Shown one piece after another: positions 17,901 to 26,378 of a DNA stretch of 64,000 nt. The stretch is from positions 496,001 to 560,000 of the forward strand of contig NZ_QXML01000001.1 of NCBI RefSeq assembly GCF_003583985.1, in the 5' to 3' direction. The notes below the pieces were generated by a model that had not been told where the DNA came from, did no database searches, and saw only the letters and a list, made by a program, of their open reading frames with translations. The translations under genes and the position numbers were made by a program. The stretch's first letter is position 1, and every line of letters begins with the position of its first letter. This DNA is from Algoriphagus lacus. GTDB taxonomy: Bacteria > Bacteroidota > Bacteroidia > Cytophagales > Cyclobacteriaceae.

Positions 17901-18383
17901 TCAGGTGAGTTTTCGTATGATTCCTTCTGCCTCAGGAAAAAGAGGAAGGAGGTCTTCAGTTTTGAAAAGTTCAAAATCCCTGAAATCAAAGCCCGGTGCC
18001 ACCACACAGGAAACCAGCGCATAGCTATTCGGTTCGTCTACGCTGCTTCCAAAAATGGTATTGGCTTTCACCAAGTGTTGAGGTAAAGTTCCAGATCCAT
18101 CGACAGGTCCAAGTTTTAGAATTTCATGTCTATTTTCTGATAGCAAGTGAACGGAAAGCGAACTTCCCTCATGCCAAAACCAGAGTTCATCGCTCTTGAT
18201 CCGATGGAAATGGGAGACATCCTGGGAGCGTAGTAGAAAGAAAATGGAGGTGATCAGCTGTCTTTGCCCGGTTTCAGTTTCGATTTCTGCATGAGACCGG
18301 TAAGTCTCAGCATAAAAGCCTCCTTCCGGATGCGGGTGCATGTTAAGCTTTTCTACCAATTTCAGAATACGTGCTTGGATCAT
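17901..18383 (-). CDS. DUF985 cupin family protein
   Basis: A 160-residue single-domain cupin: MHPHPEGGFYAETYRS near the N-terminus, SIFFLLRSQDVSHFHRIKSDELWFWHEG and VVAPGFDFRDFEL near the C-terminus match DUF985/Cupin_5. The histidines in HFHR and the Glu in DELW are candidate metal ligands. Function in this family is not established; some members are linked to sugar epimerisation. It starts 3 bp after the wecB stop, so both are co-transcribed. Confidence 0.85.
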   Translation of the reverse strand: MIQARILKLVEKLNMHPHPEGGFYAETYRSHAEIETETGQRQLITSIFFLLRSQDVSHFHRIKSDELWFWHEGSSLSVHLLSENRHEILKLGPVDGSGTLPQHLVKANTIFGSSVDEPNSYALVSCVVAPGFDFRDFELFKTEDLLPLFPEAEGIIRKLT

Positions 18384-18386
18384 GGG

Positions 18387-19481
18387 TTAATCGTAGGTTT
18401 TGATCAGAATATCCACGATCCGTTGAGCAGTCTTACCGTCCCAAAGCGGAATGCCCTGATACTGCTTCCATTCACCCTTCATGATTTTTTCCAGGTAGGG
18501 TTTCAGTTTCTTGGGATCGGTGCCTACCAATTCGTTGGTACCCATGTGAATGGTTTCGGCCCGCTCAGTATTGTTTCTTAGGGTCACACAAGGCACATTC
18601 ATCACGGAAGTTTCTTCAGTTACTCCACCTGAATCTGTTATGACTCCCTTGGCATTCTTGACCAGATAGTTGAATTCCAGGTAGCCCAATGGTTCGCACA
18701 AGTGAAGATTTGGAGCTTGGATTCCGAGGTTTTGGAGGTTTTTGGCAGTACGGGGATGAACTGGGAAGAAGATCGGTAATCCGCCGGTTCCTTCTAAAAT
18801 GGCATCAATCATCGCTTTGAGCGATTGTTCCTGGTCCACGTTAGCAGGACGGTGCATGGTCATTACAAAGTAATTTCCAGGAGTCAGATTTTCGAAAATT
18901 TCTCCTTCCGGCTTTCGGAAATTAGGCATTTGATCCATCAGAGTATCAATCATCGTGTTTCCCACAAAGTGGATCTTTTCCTCAGAAACCCCCGCCTTTC
19001 TCAGGTTGGCGTTTGCGATTTCCGATGTGGTGAAGAAATGATCTGTGATACTGTCTGTCACCATCCTGTTGATTTCCTCAGGCATGCTCAGGTCTCCCGA
19101 GCGAATCCCTCCTTCAACATGTGCGACATCGATTTGAAGTTTTTTGGCGGCAATGGAGCAGGCTAAAGTACTGGTGACATCCCCAACAACAATTACCAGG
19201 TCTGGGCGATGTTCCATCAGTTCTTTTTCAAAAGCCACCATAATAGCTGCAGTCTGTTCGGCTTGGGTACCTCCACCTCCGCCCAGATTGGCATTTGGCT
19301 CGGGGATATTCAGCTGATCAAAAAAATCACCGGACATCTTTTTATCGTAATGCTGTCCGGTGTGAACCAAACGGAATTGGACGTCGACACCGGCTTTTTG
19401 TTGATTTTGAAAAGCATGAATGATCGGAGCGATTTTCATGAAATTAGGTCGGGCTCCGGCTACAATGGTAAAAATGGACAT
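18387..19481 (-). CDS. wecB: UDP-N-acetylglucosamine 2-epimerase (non-hydrolysing)
   Basis: Converts UDP-GlcNAc to UDP-ManNAc for surface polysaccharide synthesis. The 364-residue protein starts at ATG 19481, giving MSIFTIVAGARPNFMK, the usual WecB N-terminus; a TTG eight codons upstream is less likely. Typical motifs: HTGQHYD, VVGDVTSTLA, HVEGGIRSGD, MPEEINR, TMHRPANVD, ITDSGGVTEE, RNNTERAETI. All key residues look present. It leads a two-gene unit with the cupin gene, and capsule-type genes (Wzi-like, glycosyltransferase) lie next door on the other side, consistent with polysaccharide supply. Confidence 0.93.
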   Translation of the reverse strand: MSIFTIVAGARPNFMKIAPIIHAFQNQQKAGVDVQFRLVHTGQHYDKKMSGDFFDQLNIPEPNANLGGGGGTQAEQTAAIMVAFEKELMEHRPDLVIVVGDVTSTLACSIAAKKLQIDVAHVEGGIRSGDLSMPEEINRMVTDSITDHFFTTSEIANANLRKAGVSEEKIHFVGNTMIDTLMDQMPNFRKPEGEIFENLTPGNYFVMTMHRPANVDQEQSLKAMIDAILEGTGGLPIFFPVHPRTAKNLQNLGIQAPNLHLCEPLGYLEFNYLVKNAKGVITDSGGVTEETSVMNVPCVTLRNNTERAETIHMGTNELVGTDPKKLKPYLEKIMKGEWKQYQGIPLWDGKTAQRIVDILIKTYD

Positions 19482-19613
19482 GGGCTGCTTGAATAATTTC
19501 GACAAAAATAAGTATTCCTGCCTGTCTGCCTGTCTCTTTCCTCAGATTCATCTCCTTCTTTTGGACGGTTTTTTGTTTCTTTGTCACCGAGCTTTTTTGG
19601 TAAAACAGAATTA

Positions 19614-20279
19614 ATGAAAAAAATTAACTGGTCGGGTGAATTGAGGGCGTGGGTACTTTTTGCAATGATGATTTCTGTTACTTCCTGTCTTCCAACTGTT
19701 GAGACAGAGCAAGTCGTGTATTCCAATAATTTCTCAAAATTGGATTTAGCTGGTTTTGAAAATGGAAAGCTTTTCGTTTGGCAGAAAGATACCCTTGCGG
19801 GGTATTACCATAATGAGGAGGTATCCGTCGCCATCCAAAATCTTCCAGCGCATAATTATTTGAAAATTACCGTGGATGTTTTGGTTCACGATAGCTGGGA
19901 TGGGAATCCGGATGATGGCATTGGAGGTCCTGATTTTTGGTTTATGGGTTTTGACAATACAGAAATCTTCAGAACCACCTTTTCAAATTCTCCTTGTGAG
20001 TCCACTTATTGTTTGTATCAATCTTATCCCAATGATTATTTCAGGCAAAATGTCCCTAAATCTGGAGCGGTGCGTACAAATTTGCCTGGGCTTTGCCTAT
20101 TTGGAGCCTCGCAAAACTATACAACCAGATATAGTGTTTCGAAACTTATTTCGCATTCAAACCCCAATGTAAAAGTTTTCATGGGCGCCGAGTTGCTGGC
20201 GGCCAACTCACCGGATCCTGTCTGTGATGAATCTTGGTCGATTGCCAATATTGAAGTTGTAGCCATTCAGACCAATTAA
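19614..20279 (+). CDS. Lipoprotein of unknown function upstream of the Wzi-like gene
   Basis: A 221-residue exported lipoprotein; ATG 19614 gives a signal ending in a lipobox-like MISVTSC. The mature region has PDFWFMGFDNTEIFRTTFSN and several cysteines (PCESTYC, GLCLFG, DPVCDES) that could form disulphides. Strands and aromatic content suggest a beta-sandwich or carbohydrate-binding module, but no family is recognised. It ends 3 bp before the Wzi-like gene, so the pair is surely co-transcribed and perhaps acts together at the surface. Confidence 0.72.
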   Translation: MKKINWSGELRAWVLFAMMISVTSCLPTVETEQVVYSNNFSKLDLAGFENGKLFVWQKDTLAGYYHNEEVSVAIQNLPAHNYLKITVDVLVHDSWDGNPDDGIGGPDFWFMGFDNTEIFRTTFSNSPCESTYCLYQSYPNDYFRQNVPKSGAVRTNLPGLCLFGASQNYTTRYSVSKLISHSNPNVKVFMGAELLAANSPDPVCDESWSIANIEVVAIQTN

Positions 20280-20282
20280 GAG

Positions 20283-21986
20283 ATGAGACAGATGCTACAA
20301 GTTTTTCGGTTTTTGATTTTTGGATTTCTGTTTTTTGGAATGGGTAAAGCTGCCTTTGCCCAGTCAGTTCCGGTGGGAACTCCCGTTTTGGATGATTACC
20401 TGAGACGATTGCAGCTTTTGGGAAAGATCGATTCGACTGCTTCCTGGATGGTCCGCCCAGTCTATCCTACAGAAGTGGCAGGAGTTGAAAACGGATTTGA
20501 TTTGGACAGTTCTGTGGTAGATCTGGACAATTCATTTTTCCATTGGAGATTTGGAAAGGAGGGAAAAGGGAAATTTTTAACTCTCCCGGGAATCTACAAG
20601 GTTCAGTATAATTCCACTTATGCCTTTGGAGTGAATGATGGGGCATTTATTCCAAATCGAGGATTTCAGCAGGTTTTTAGTCCGGGTGTTTATGCCGAGT
20701 ATGGAAAGTTTAGCCTTCAACTGCAGCCGGAATTGCTGATTGCTCAAAATAAAGATTACATCGGTTTTCCTATTGAACATCAGGCGACTATCCTTTTCTA
20801 TTATGAGTATATGAATCGAATCGATATGCCTGAGCGATTCGGAACGGGAAGTTTTGTAAAACTATATGGAGGCCAGTCAAGCTTCAGATTTAATCTGAAG
20901 GAATACTCGTTGGGGATTTCGACTGAAAATCTATGGTGGGGTCCAGGAAGAAGGAATTCCCTGTTGTTGGGCAATAATGCTCCTGGATTTCTTCACTTTA
21001 CCTTCAATACCCGAAAGCCAGTGAAGACGGCGATTGGATCTTTTGAGGGACAGGTGATTTCGGGGTTTTTGAAATCTACCGAATATTTGCCGCCTTGGCC
21101 GGATTACAACATTCAGCAAAACCCGGTTTATATTCCCAAGAGGGAAAACGGCAATCGCTACTTGGCAGGATTGGTCTTGACGTATCAACCTAAATGGGTT
21201 CCTGGACTATTTTTGGGTTATGGATCTGTGAATCACCTCTATCGGGAAGACGTCACTGATTTAGCAGATGCATTGCCGATTTTCAATGGAAGAAAGGGCC
21301 CTTCAAATGTTTATGACCCGGTTCGGGACAAAAGGCAACAATTCAGTTCAGGATTTTTCAGATGGTTGAGCCCTCAAGGTCATTTCGAATTTTACGGGGA
21401 ATATGGGACTCGGGGTAACAGCAGAAAACTGGAGGAATTTATGACCACTCCCGAGCAGGGAAGGGCGTTCACATTCGGGTTTGCCCACCTGATGAATTTG
21501 AAAAAACCAGGCAGGTATTTGGAAATAAGTTCGGAGATGACACTTTCCGGTCAAACCATCCGTGAAGAAATCCGACAACTGCGAACTTGGTATATTCATG
21601 ATCATGTGCGCCACGGATATACCCACCAGGGTCAAGTGCTGGGGATAGGAAATGGACCGGCCAGCAATCAGCTGTTTTTCGGAGTGGCTTGGGTGGAGGG
21701 ATTGAAAAAGATTGGGCTTCAGTTTGAGCGTATTGAATACAACAATGATTTTTATTACTACCGATATGAAGCCTCCAAGGATTGGAGAAACAAATATGTT
21801 GACTTGGTTTTCACGTTGGCACCTGAGTGGCGATTTGGTGATTTTTTGCTTTCAGGCAAATTCCAATACGTCAGCACCCTGAACTATAAGTGGTTTTTGG
21901 AGAATCAGCCTGACCAGTATTTCGTGCCGGGATATGACCGAAAGAACTTTGTCGGGCAGATTGGGCTAACCTATCTATTTAGATAA
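20283..21986 (+). CDS. Wzi-like capsule assembly outer-membrane beta-barrel
   Basis: A 567-residue outer-membrane protein with signal peptide (about 1-26, ending AAFAQS). The barrel contains the Wzi family patterns: LQPELLIAQNKDY, ENLWWGPGRRNSLLLGNNAPGF and LEISSEMTLSG, ending in IGLTYLFR. In E. coli, Wzi holds capsular polysaccharide at the cell surface; in Bacteroidota these proteins accompany capsule or exopolysaccharide clusters. The gene is downstream of a lipoprotein gene, and its last 12 bp overlap the convergent glycosyltransferase stop region. Confidence 0.87.
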   Translation: MRQMLQVFRFLIFGFLFFGMGKAAFAQSVPVGTPVLDDYLRRLQLLGKIDSTASWMVRPVYPTEVAGVENGFDLDSSVVDLDNSFFHWRFGKEGKGKFLTLPGIYKVQYNSTYAFGVNDGAFIPNRGFQQVFSPGVYAEYGKFSLQLQPELLIAQNKDYIGFPIEHQATILFYYEYMNRIDMPERFGTGSFVKLYGGQSSFRFNLKEYSLGISTENLWWGPGRRNSLLLGNNAPGFLHFTFNTRKPVKTAIGSFEGQVISGFLKSTEYLPPWPDYNIQQNPVYIPKRENGNRYLAGLVLTYQPKWVPGLFLGYGSVNHLYREDVTDLADALPIFNGRKGPSNVYDPVRDKRQQFSSGFFRWLSPQGHFEFYGEYGTRGNSRKLEEFMTTPEQGRAFTFGFAHLMNLKKPGRYLEISSEMTLSGQTIREEIRQLRTWYIHDHVRHGYTHQGQVLGIGNGPASNQLFFGVAWVEGLKKIGLQFERIEYNNDFYYYRYEASKDWRNKYVDLVFTLAPEWRFGDFLLSGKFQYVSTLNYKWFLENQPDQYFVPGYDRKNFVGQIGLTYLFR

Positions 21987-22844
21987 TTTGATTTTATTTC
22001 CGATCGAAGCAGCCGCTTTTTGAACTATTGCATTCAAAATGGCTGACTTTTCCGAAATTGGGAGTGACATTTTAATTACCTCTTCTGCCATGGCAAGATA
22101 TACAGCTGATCTATTAATGAAATTGTATTTCCATTGTCCCGAAAGAGTCTTTTGAGAATAATTTTTTTCAAACAGGATTCGATCCGCACAAACGAAAGGA
22201 CCCTGTGAAGCCATTTTTATAAGCCAAATCAGGTCAAGGGCAAATTCCTTTTCTCCAAACCTAAGAGGTTTAACCGGTAGGACTTTTGGGATGAATTTGC
22301 TTCTGTGGATTCCATGGTAGGCAGCCCACCAATCTGTCATTTCCCACTTGACCAGGGGAACTATCCGTTTGCTCAGGCGGGATGACACCCCTAGTTCAGA
22401 GTGGATTGTCTCGCTACTTCTCCCGTCAAAATGAGTGTTCCGGATCCCCGGTACGCAAAGTGTCGCATCTGGATTTTGCTCCAATAGATTTACCTGATCA
22501 AAAATGAAGTCCGGATCCGGAATATCGTCGTGAGGATGAAAAAAGCAGTAATCGCTCAACTCGGCACAGGTACTCCAAAATCGAAGAGAGGTGTTCCACC
22601 AGCCTTGGTTTTGTTCGTTATGAAAAAACTTAAACCTGGGGTCTTCTTCACAATAATTTCGGCAAATCCTTGAAGTGGCATCGGTAGACGCATCATCACA
22701 GATCCAGATTTCAAAGTTTTGGTAGGTTTGGTTAGCAAGTGCCTCAAGAGTTCTCAATATAAATTTTTCTGAATTGAAGGCAGGAACAAAGCCGATTACC
22801 TTGGGGAGGTGATTTTTTGGTAGCTGAGTTATTGAGTTATCCAA
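21975..22844 (-). CDS. Family 2 glycosyltransferase
   Basis: A 289-residue GT-A type transferase: VIGFVPAFNSEKFILRTLEALANQTYQNFEIWICDDAS carries the nucleotide-sugar-binding fold with the CDDAS acidic pair, and HPHDDIPDPDF carries the DxD-like metal site. No membrane segment is evident, so it probably acts in the cytoplasm. The start is a TTG at 22844 since no ATG lies before the domain. The 3' end overlaps that of the convergent Wzi-like gene. Likely works on capsule or surface glycan; the acceptor is unknown. Confidence 0.85.
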   Translation of the reverse strand: MDNSITQLPKNHLPKVIGFVPAFNSEKFILRTLEALANQTYQNFEIWICDDASTDATSRICRNYCEEDPRFKFFHNEQNQGWWNTSLRFWSTCAELSDYCFFHPHDDIPDPDFIFDQVNLLEQNPDATLCVPGIRNTHFDGRSSETIHSELGVSSRLSKRIVPLVKWEMTDWWAAYHGIHRSKFIPKVLPVKPLRFGEKEFALDLIWLIKMASQGPFVCADRILFEKNYSQKTLSGQWKYNFINRSAVYLAMAEEVIKMSLPISEKSAILNAIVQKAAASIGNKIKLSK

Positions 22845-22957
22845 AATAAAGATTGATAGGCTTACACTAGATTTCTTTGATTATCCACAAAAATAAGATA
22901 CCGAGTAACTATTTTTTCGGACTAATTTTGAGTCAAATATGATTAATCCCAAATGAA

Positions 22958-23473
22958 ATGAAAGCAGAAAAAGATAAAGTAGTGGCTGTAGCTTACACCT
23001 TGAAAGTGGATGATGGAGAAAGCGGACAGGAACTTTTTGAAACTGTCAGTGAAGAAAGTCCATTTTATTTCCTTTTTGGTCATCAAAATGTTCTTCCAAA
23101 GTTTGAAGAAGCCCTGGCCGGAAAAGAGGTGGGAGAGACTTTTTCTGTTTTTATCGATTTCGAAAATGGCTATGGAGATTATGATGACTCAAAGAAGGTC
23201 ATTATCCCAAAAGCAAATTTTAAAGAGGAAGGCAAAAAGAACAGGGACTTGCTTAAAGTCGGAAGTGTGATTCCGATGCAGGACGACAAAGGGAATCAAA
23301 TGCGAGGCGAAATAACCAAAGTGGATTACCTAGGAGTCCACATGGATTTCAACCCTCCTTTGGCAGGTTATGACCTGTATTTTGAAGGGAAAGTAATGGC
23401 GATAAGAGAAGCGGAGCAGGTCGAAATTGAACACGGACACGTCCATGGGCCGGATGGTCACCATCATCATTAA
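22958..23473 (+). CDS. slyD: SlyD-like FKBP-type peptidyl-prolyl isomerase
   Basis: A 171-residue cytoplasmic folding helper. Residues about 5-75 form the FKBP core (YTLKVDDGESGQELFETV, PFYFLFGHQNVLPKFEEALAGKEVGE) with the inserted chaperone flap (FSVFIDFENGYGDYDDSKK). The C-terminus is histidine-rich (HGHVHGPDGHHHH, about 159-171), as in SlyD, which binds nickel or other metals. A TAATTTTG -7-like box occurs at 22923-22930 without a clear -33. The assignment is firm at the SlyD-like level. Confidence 0.9.
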   Translation: MKAEKDKVVAVAYTLKVDDGESGQELFETVSEESPFYFLFGHQNVLPKFEEALAGKEVGETFSVFIDFENGYGDYDDSKKVIIPKANFKEEGKKNRDLLKVGSVIPMQDDKGNQMRGEITKVDYLGVHMDFNPPLAGYDLYFEGKVMAIREAEQVEIEHGHVHGPDGHHHH

Positions 23474-23496
23474 ACAATGAAAACCTTTCACCCGGT

Positions 23497-23527
23497 AAAT
23501 GCCCTGTTCCCTCAGAATAGGGCATTT
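23497..23527 (+). terminator. Terminator-like hairpin after slyD
   Basis: Inverted repeat AAATGCCCT / AGGGCATTT with extra AA/TT pairing around a short loop. The T tail is weak, so the strength is uncertain. Confidence 0.55.
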
Positions 23528-23600
23528 GTCGTATGGTGCTGACCGGTGGAAGAGGGTAGTTTTGATCCGTTCAGTTTCAAAATTTTAACCCTTTTACCGT

Positions 23601-24107
23601 ATGAAAAATACAATCGAAATTTTAAGAAAAGCTGCATTGCTTGGATTTTTTATCGCTTTTATGGCCTGTTCCAGTGATGATGGGCAGGATGTGTCCGGCG
23701 AATCTGAAGAGTTAACTGCAAACGTGGCTGGTGTTGGAGCATTTTCTGCTTCCAAGGACTTTGATACCATCGCTGGAACCAAAATTTCAGCAGGAGCTTC
23801 CAACGTGGTAGTCGTCCAGGGTACAGATAATTCCGGAAAAGGCTTTCAGCTTAGGATTACTACTTACAATGGACCAGGAACGTATGATTTGGGGCCTGTG
23901 AACATTGCAAATACTGCGACTTGGATTGGAGGAACAGCCATTGGGCAGCAATATTCAACTGCCTTTCAAGGGACTTCCGGCAAAATCACAGTCACTTCGG
24001 ATGACAACAAACGAATTGAAGGAACTTTTGAGTTTGTGGGTAAAGTCAACAACACCTCCTCTACGGTTGCAGTCACCAACGGGAAGTTTAAAGCAAACTT
24101 CCAATAA
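23601..24107 (+). CDS. Small lipoprotein, possible DUF6252 family
   Basis: A 168-residue exported lipoprotein: lipobox LIAFMAC-type signal (FFIAFMACSSD, Cys around 23). The mature part is beta-rich and ends in ...VNNTSSTVAVTNGKFKANF, the ending style I associate with DUF6252-type Bacteroidota lipoproteins. No catalytic residues are seen. It is a single gene followed by a strong terminator. Confidence 0.72.
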   Translation: MKNTIEILRKAALLGFFIAFMACSSDDGQDVSGESEELTANVAGVGAFSASKDFDTIAGTKISAGASNVVVVQGTDNSGKGFQLRITTYNGPGTYDLGPVNIANTATWIGGTAIGQQYSTAFQGTSGKITVTSDDNKRIEGTFEFVGKVNNTSSTVAVTNGKFKANFQ

Positions 24108-24203
24108 GTCCGATCACCCGGAGGGTGGCTTTCGGGTGGTTAGGCCAATTTTTTGACATGGCTCAGGTTCGGATCATTGGGGTGATGAAGCCGGGAATGT
24201 AGC

Positions 24204-24230
24204 CGGCCTCCCTTGTTGTGAGGGAGGCCG
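24204..24230. terminator. Terminator between lipoprotein gene and convergent secreted-protein gene
   Basis: Perfect stem CGGCCTCCCT (24204-24213) / AGGGAGGCCG (24221-24230), followed on the + strand by TTTTCATTTTTT. It sits 3 bp from the stop of the minus-strand gene, so it may serve both. Confidence 0.85.
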
Positions 24231-24233
24231 TTT

Positions 24234-25064
24234 TCATTTTTTCAGGTCATAGCCGTAAGTCTTGTAAGCCAAGTCTACACTCAGCTCACGGAGTCCCAGG
24301 ATCCGATCTGAAGGGTACAGCAAATACGCCTTGGAAAGCTGCTCCACAGCTTGGCCAAAGGCTTGCGAGTTAAAATGCACGATGGCATCGTTGTAGTATT
24401 GAAGTCCTGCCAATTGCTGCAGGTTTACTTTTCTGAAAATTGAATTGTCACTGTAGTCGATATTTGGACCCGCTAGTCCTTGATTTAAGGACTTCAGTGC
24501 ACTAAATTCTTTTGGCTTATAGGCATCCAGGTATTTTTCAACTTCAGAGGGAGTCGTGATCATTCCTCCAATCGGGAGGGTACTTTCCAGCACAATATTT
24601 TTTCCTTTCAGGTTAACCACGATGAACACATGGAAATCTGTTTCCACAATGTCGAAGGAATAACCATACCGCTCAAGCAAAAGACCTAAAGCAGCGGATC
24701 CACTCACGCAGTCGTAGTTTCCCTCTGAAAGCATGGAATTGAAGGTCGAATGAAGCTGGTATTTTTTGAGAAGTTTTTGGTGGGATTTCTGAAAGATCAT
24801 TCTCAAAAAGTTAAGTTCATCTACTTTTTTTGAAGCTTTCTGATCAAGTTCATTCACCAATTCTTCCCAAATCTGGCCGGATTCGTCTGATTGGGCCTCT
24901 ACAGCCCTAAACAAGGCATATGGATTGGTTTTCCCGGCATTCCAATAATCCCGTTCTGTCTCAGAAACAAACGTCAGGGTTTCCTGGGATACCAAAACTT
25001 CCTGGGAAACTGCCGCATGGGTCAGTCCCGCCAGAATCATGAGTGTGAGCAATGTCTTTTTCAT
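24234..25064 (-). CDS. Secreted protein with transglutaminase-like cysteine core and C-terminal helical repeats
   Basis: A 276-residue exported protein (signal 1-20, ending AAVSQ). The segment SEGNYDCVSGSAALGLLLERYGY (about 113-135) followed by VETDFHVFIVVNLKGKNIVLEST is the order Cys ... His ... acidic seen in transglutaminase-like/papain-type folds: Cys in NYDCVSG, His in DFHVFIVV, Glu in VLEST. The C-terminal about 60 residues look like one or two TPR-type helical hairpins (AVEQLSKAYLLYPSDRI). Activity is inferred; the fold may be used for binding rather than catalysis. An imperfect inverted repeat lies just upstream (25078-25119). Confidence 0.72.
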   Translation of the reverse strand: MKKTLLTLMILAGLTHAAVSQEVLVSQETLTFVSETERDYWNAGKTNPYALFRAVEAQSDESGQIWEELVNELDQKASKKVDELNFLRMIFQKSHQKLLKKYQLHSTFNSMLSEGNYDCVSGSAALGLLLERYGYSFDIVETDFHVFIVVNLKGKNIVLESTLPIGGMITTPSEVEKYLDAYKPKEFSALKSLNQGLAGPNIDYSDNSIFRKVNLQQLAGLQYYNDAIVHFNSQAFGQAVEQLSKAYLLYPSDRILGLRELSVDLAYKTYGYDLKK

Positions 25065-25077
25065 TAGTGATGAAGCT

Positions 25078-25119
25078 AATGTTAACCAAACTGATCAAAG
25101 TTAACAATTTGGTAACATT
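25078..25119 (-). promoter_or_regulatory. Inverted repeat upstream of the transglutaminase-like gene
   Basis: AATGTTAACCAAA (25078-25090) and TTTGGTAACATT (25108-25119) are inverted copies with one unpaired base; a further GTTAAC lies between. It is 13-55 bp upstream of the ATG on the minus strand, fitting an operator. Confidence 0.4.
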
Positions 25120-25162
25120 AGAAAAGACCTTGCCCAAAAACTTAACATTGAGCGTAAAAAAA

Positions 25163-25636
25163 CTATTCGTGATGATAGGGCTCGTTTTTTAAAATGGTGA
25201 AACCCCGATAGAGTTGTTCAATAAAAAATGGACGGACCATTTGATGAGAAAAAGTCATTTTGGAGAGAGAAATCTTACCGTTTGCACGGGAATAGACAGC
25301 TTCCGAAAATCCATAGGGCCCTCCGATGAGAAAAATGAGTTGCCTAAGTCCGGAATTCATCTTTTTTTGGAGGTACTCCGAAAATTCCACCGAGCTAAAA
25401 GTTTTCCCACGTTCATCCAAAAGTATCAGTTCGTCTGAATTTTGGACTTTTTTCAAAATAAGTTCACCCTCCTTCTCCTTTTGAGCTGATTCACTCAGAG
25501 ATTTGGTGTTTTTGAGGTCAGGGATAATTTCGAATTCAAACCGGACGTAATGCTCCAAGCGGCTGGAGTATTCATCAATTAGTCTTTGGATCGCAGGGTG
25601 ATCCGTTTTTCCGATGGCAATCAACTTGATTTGCAT
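25163..25636 (-). CDS. rlmH: 23S rRNA (pseudouridine1915-N3)-methyltransferase
   Basis: Methylates N3 of pseudouridine 1915 in 23S rRNA of the 70S ribosome. The 157-residue protein is full length and carries the SPOUT-fold signatures LILLDERGKTFSSVEF, LIFLIGGPYGFSEAVY (SAM-binding knot), SLSKMTFSHQMVRPFFIEQLYRGF and the C-terminal YHHE. The ATG at 25636 gives the family N-terminus MQIKLIAIGK. Confidence 0.95.
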   Translation of the reverse strand: MQIKLIAIGKTDHPAIQRLIDEYSSRLEHYVRFEFEIIPDLKNTKSLSESAQKEKEGELILKKVQNSDELILLDERGKTFSSVEFSEYLQKKMNSGLRQLIFLIGGPYGFSEAVYSRANGKISLSKMTFSHQMVRPFFIEQLYRGFTILKNEPYHHE

Positions 25637-25824
25637 AGATCAAATATCCGAAAAAGGCGCTGTAATATTTTCTATTGGATTTTTGAACAAAAACTAAATT
25701 CCACTTATACAGGATCTGCGCCGTGCCTAACCGAAATCATCCATTTACGATTCTCGCCAATTCTTTGTCAAACAATCACTTAAAACAGACTGTTCGACTC
25801 GCATAAACCAAAATTATTTCTACC

Positions 25825-26325
25825 ATGAAAAAAGTACTTTCAATCGTAATGCTGATGACAATATTCTTAGCGTCAGCATTCACTCCAAAATCAACCAACG
25901 TTCATGAAGTCGAAGCAGACATCGTTGACTTGGCCGTTTCAACTGAGTTTTTGTCCACTTTGGTAGCTGCGGTAAAAGCCGGAGACCTAGTAGGAGTATT
26001 GAAGAGTGAGGGTCCTTTCACGGTTTTCGCTCCAACCAATGAGGCTTTTGCCAAATTGCCGGCCGGAACTGTTGAAAACCTCCTTAAGCCTGAAAATAAG
26101 GCGCAGTTGGTTGCGGTATTGACCTACCATGTAGTGCCAGGTAAGGTAATGTCCAAAGACCTGAAAAATGGCCAAAAAGCAAAAACTGTTCAAGGTTCTG
26201 AAGTAACTGTGACTTTGAAAGACGGAAAAGCCATGATCGATAATGCGACTGTAGTCACTGCTGACATTGAAGCAACAAATGGTGTAGTTCACGTGATCGA
26301 CACGGTCATTTTGCCAAAAATGTAA
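25825..26325 (+). CDS. Fasciclin (FAS1) domain protein, secreted
   Basis: A 166-residue exported protein: signal peptide about 1-19, then one FAS1 domain (about 30-165) with the H1 motif [19 protein letters not shown] and H2 motif [12 protein letters not shown], including [13 protein letters not shown]1 domains mediate adhesion to surfaces or extracellular matrix components. Standalone FAS1 proteins are common in marine Bacteroidota. The gene is followed by a long perfect hairpin terminator that overlaps the stop of the convergent gene. Confidence 0.92.
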   Translation: MKKVLSIVMLMTIFLASAFTPKSTNVHEVEADIVDLAVSTEFLSTLVAAVKAGDLVGVLKSEGPFTVFAPTNEAFAKLPAGTVENLLKPENKAQLVAVLTYHVVPGKVMSKDLKNGQKAKTVQGSEVTVTLKDGKAMIDNATVVTADIEATNGVVHVIDTVILPKM

Positions 26326-26342
26326 TTTATCTTAAAGTTCAA

Positions 26343-26378
26343 AAAGAAGGCCCTCCGGATTTCCGGAGGGCCTTCTTT
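26343..26378. terminator. Bidirectional terminator after the fasciclin gene
   Basis: Perfect 17-bp stem (AAAGAAGGCCCTCCGGA with TCCGGAGGGCCTTCTTT) and a 2-nt loop. It overlaps the stop codon of the minus-strand gene at 26377. Confidence 0.9.
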
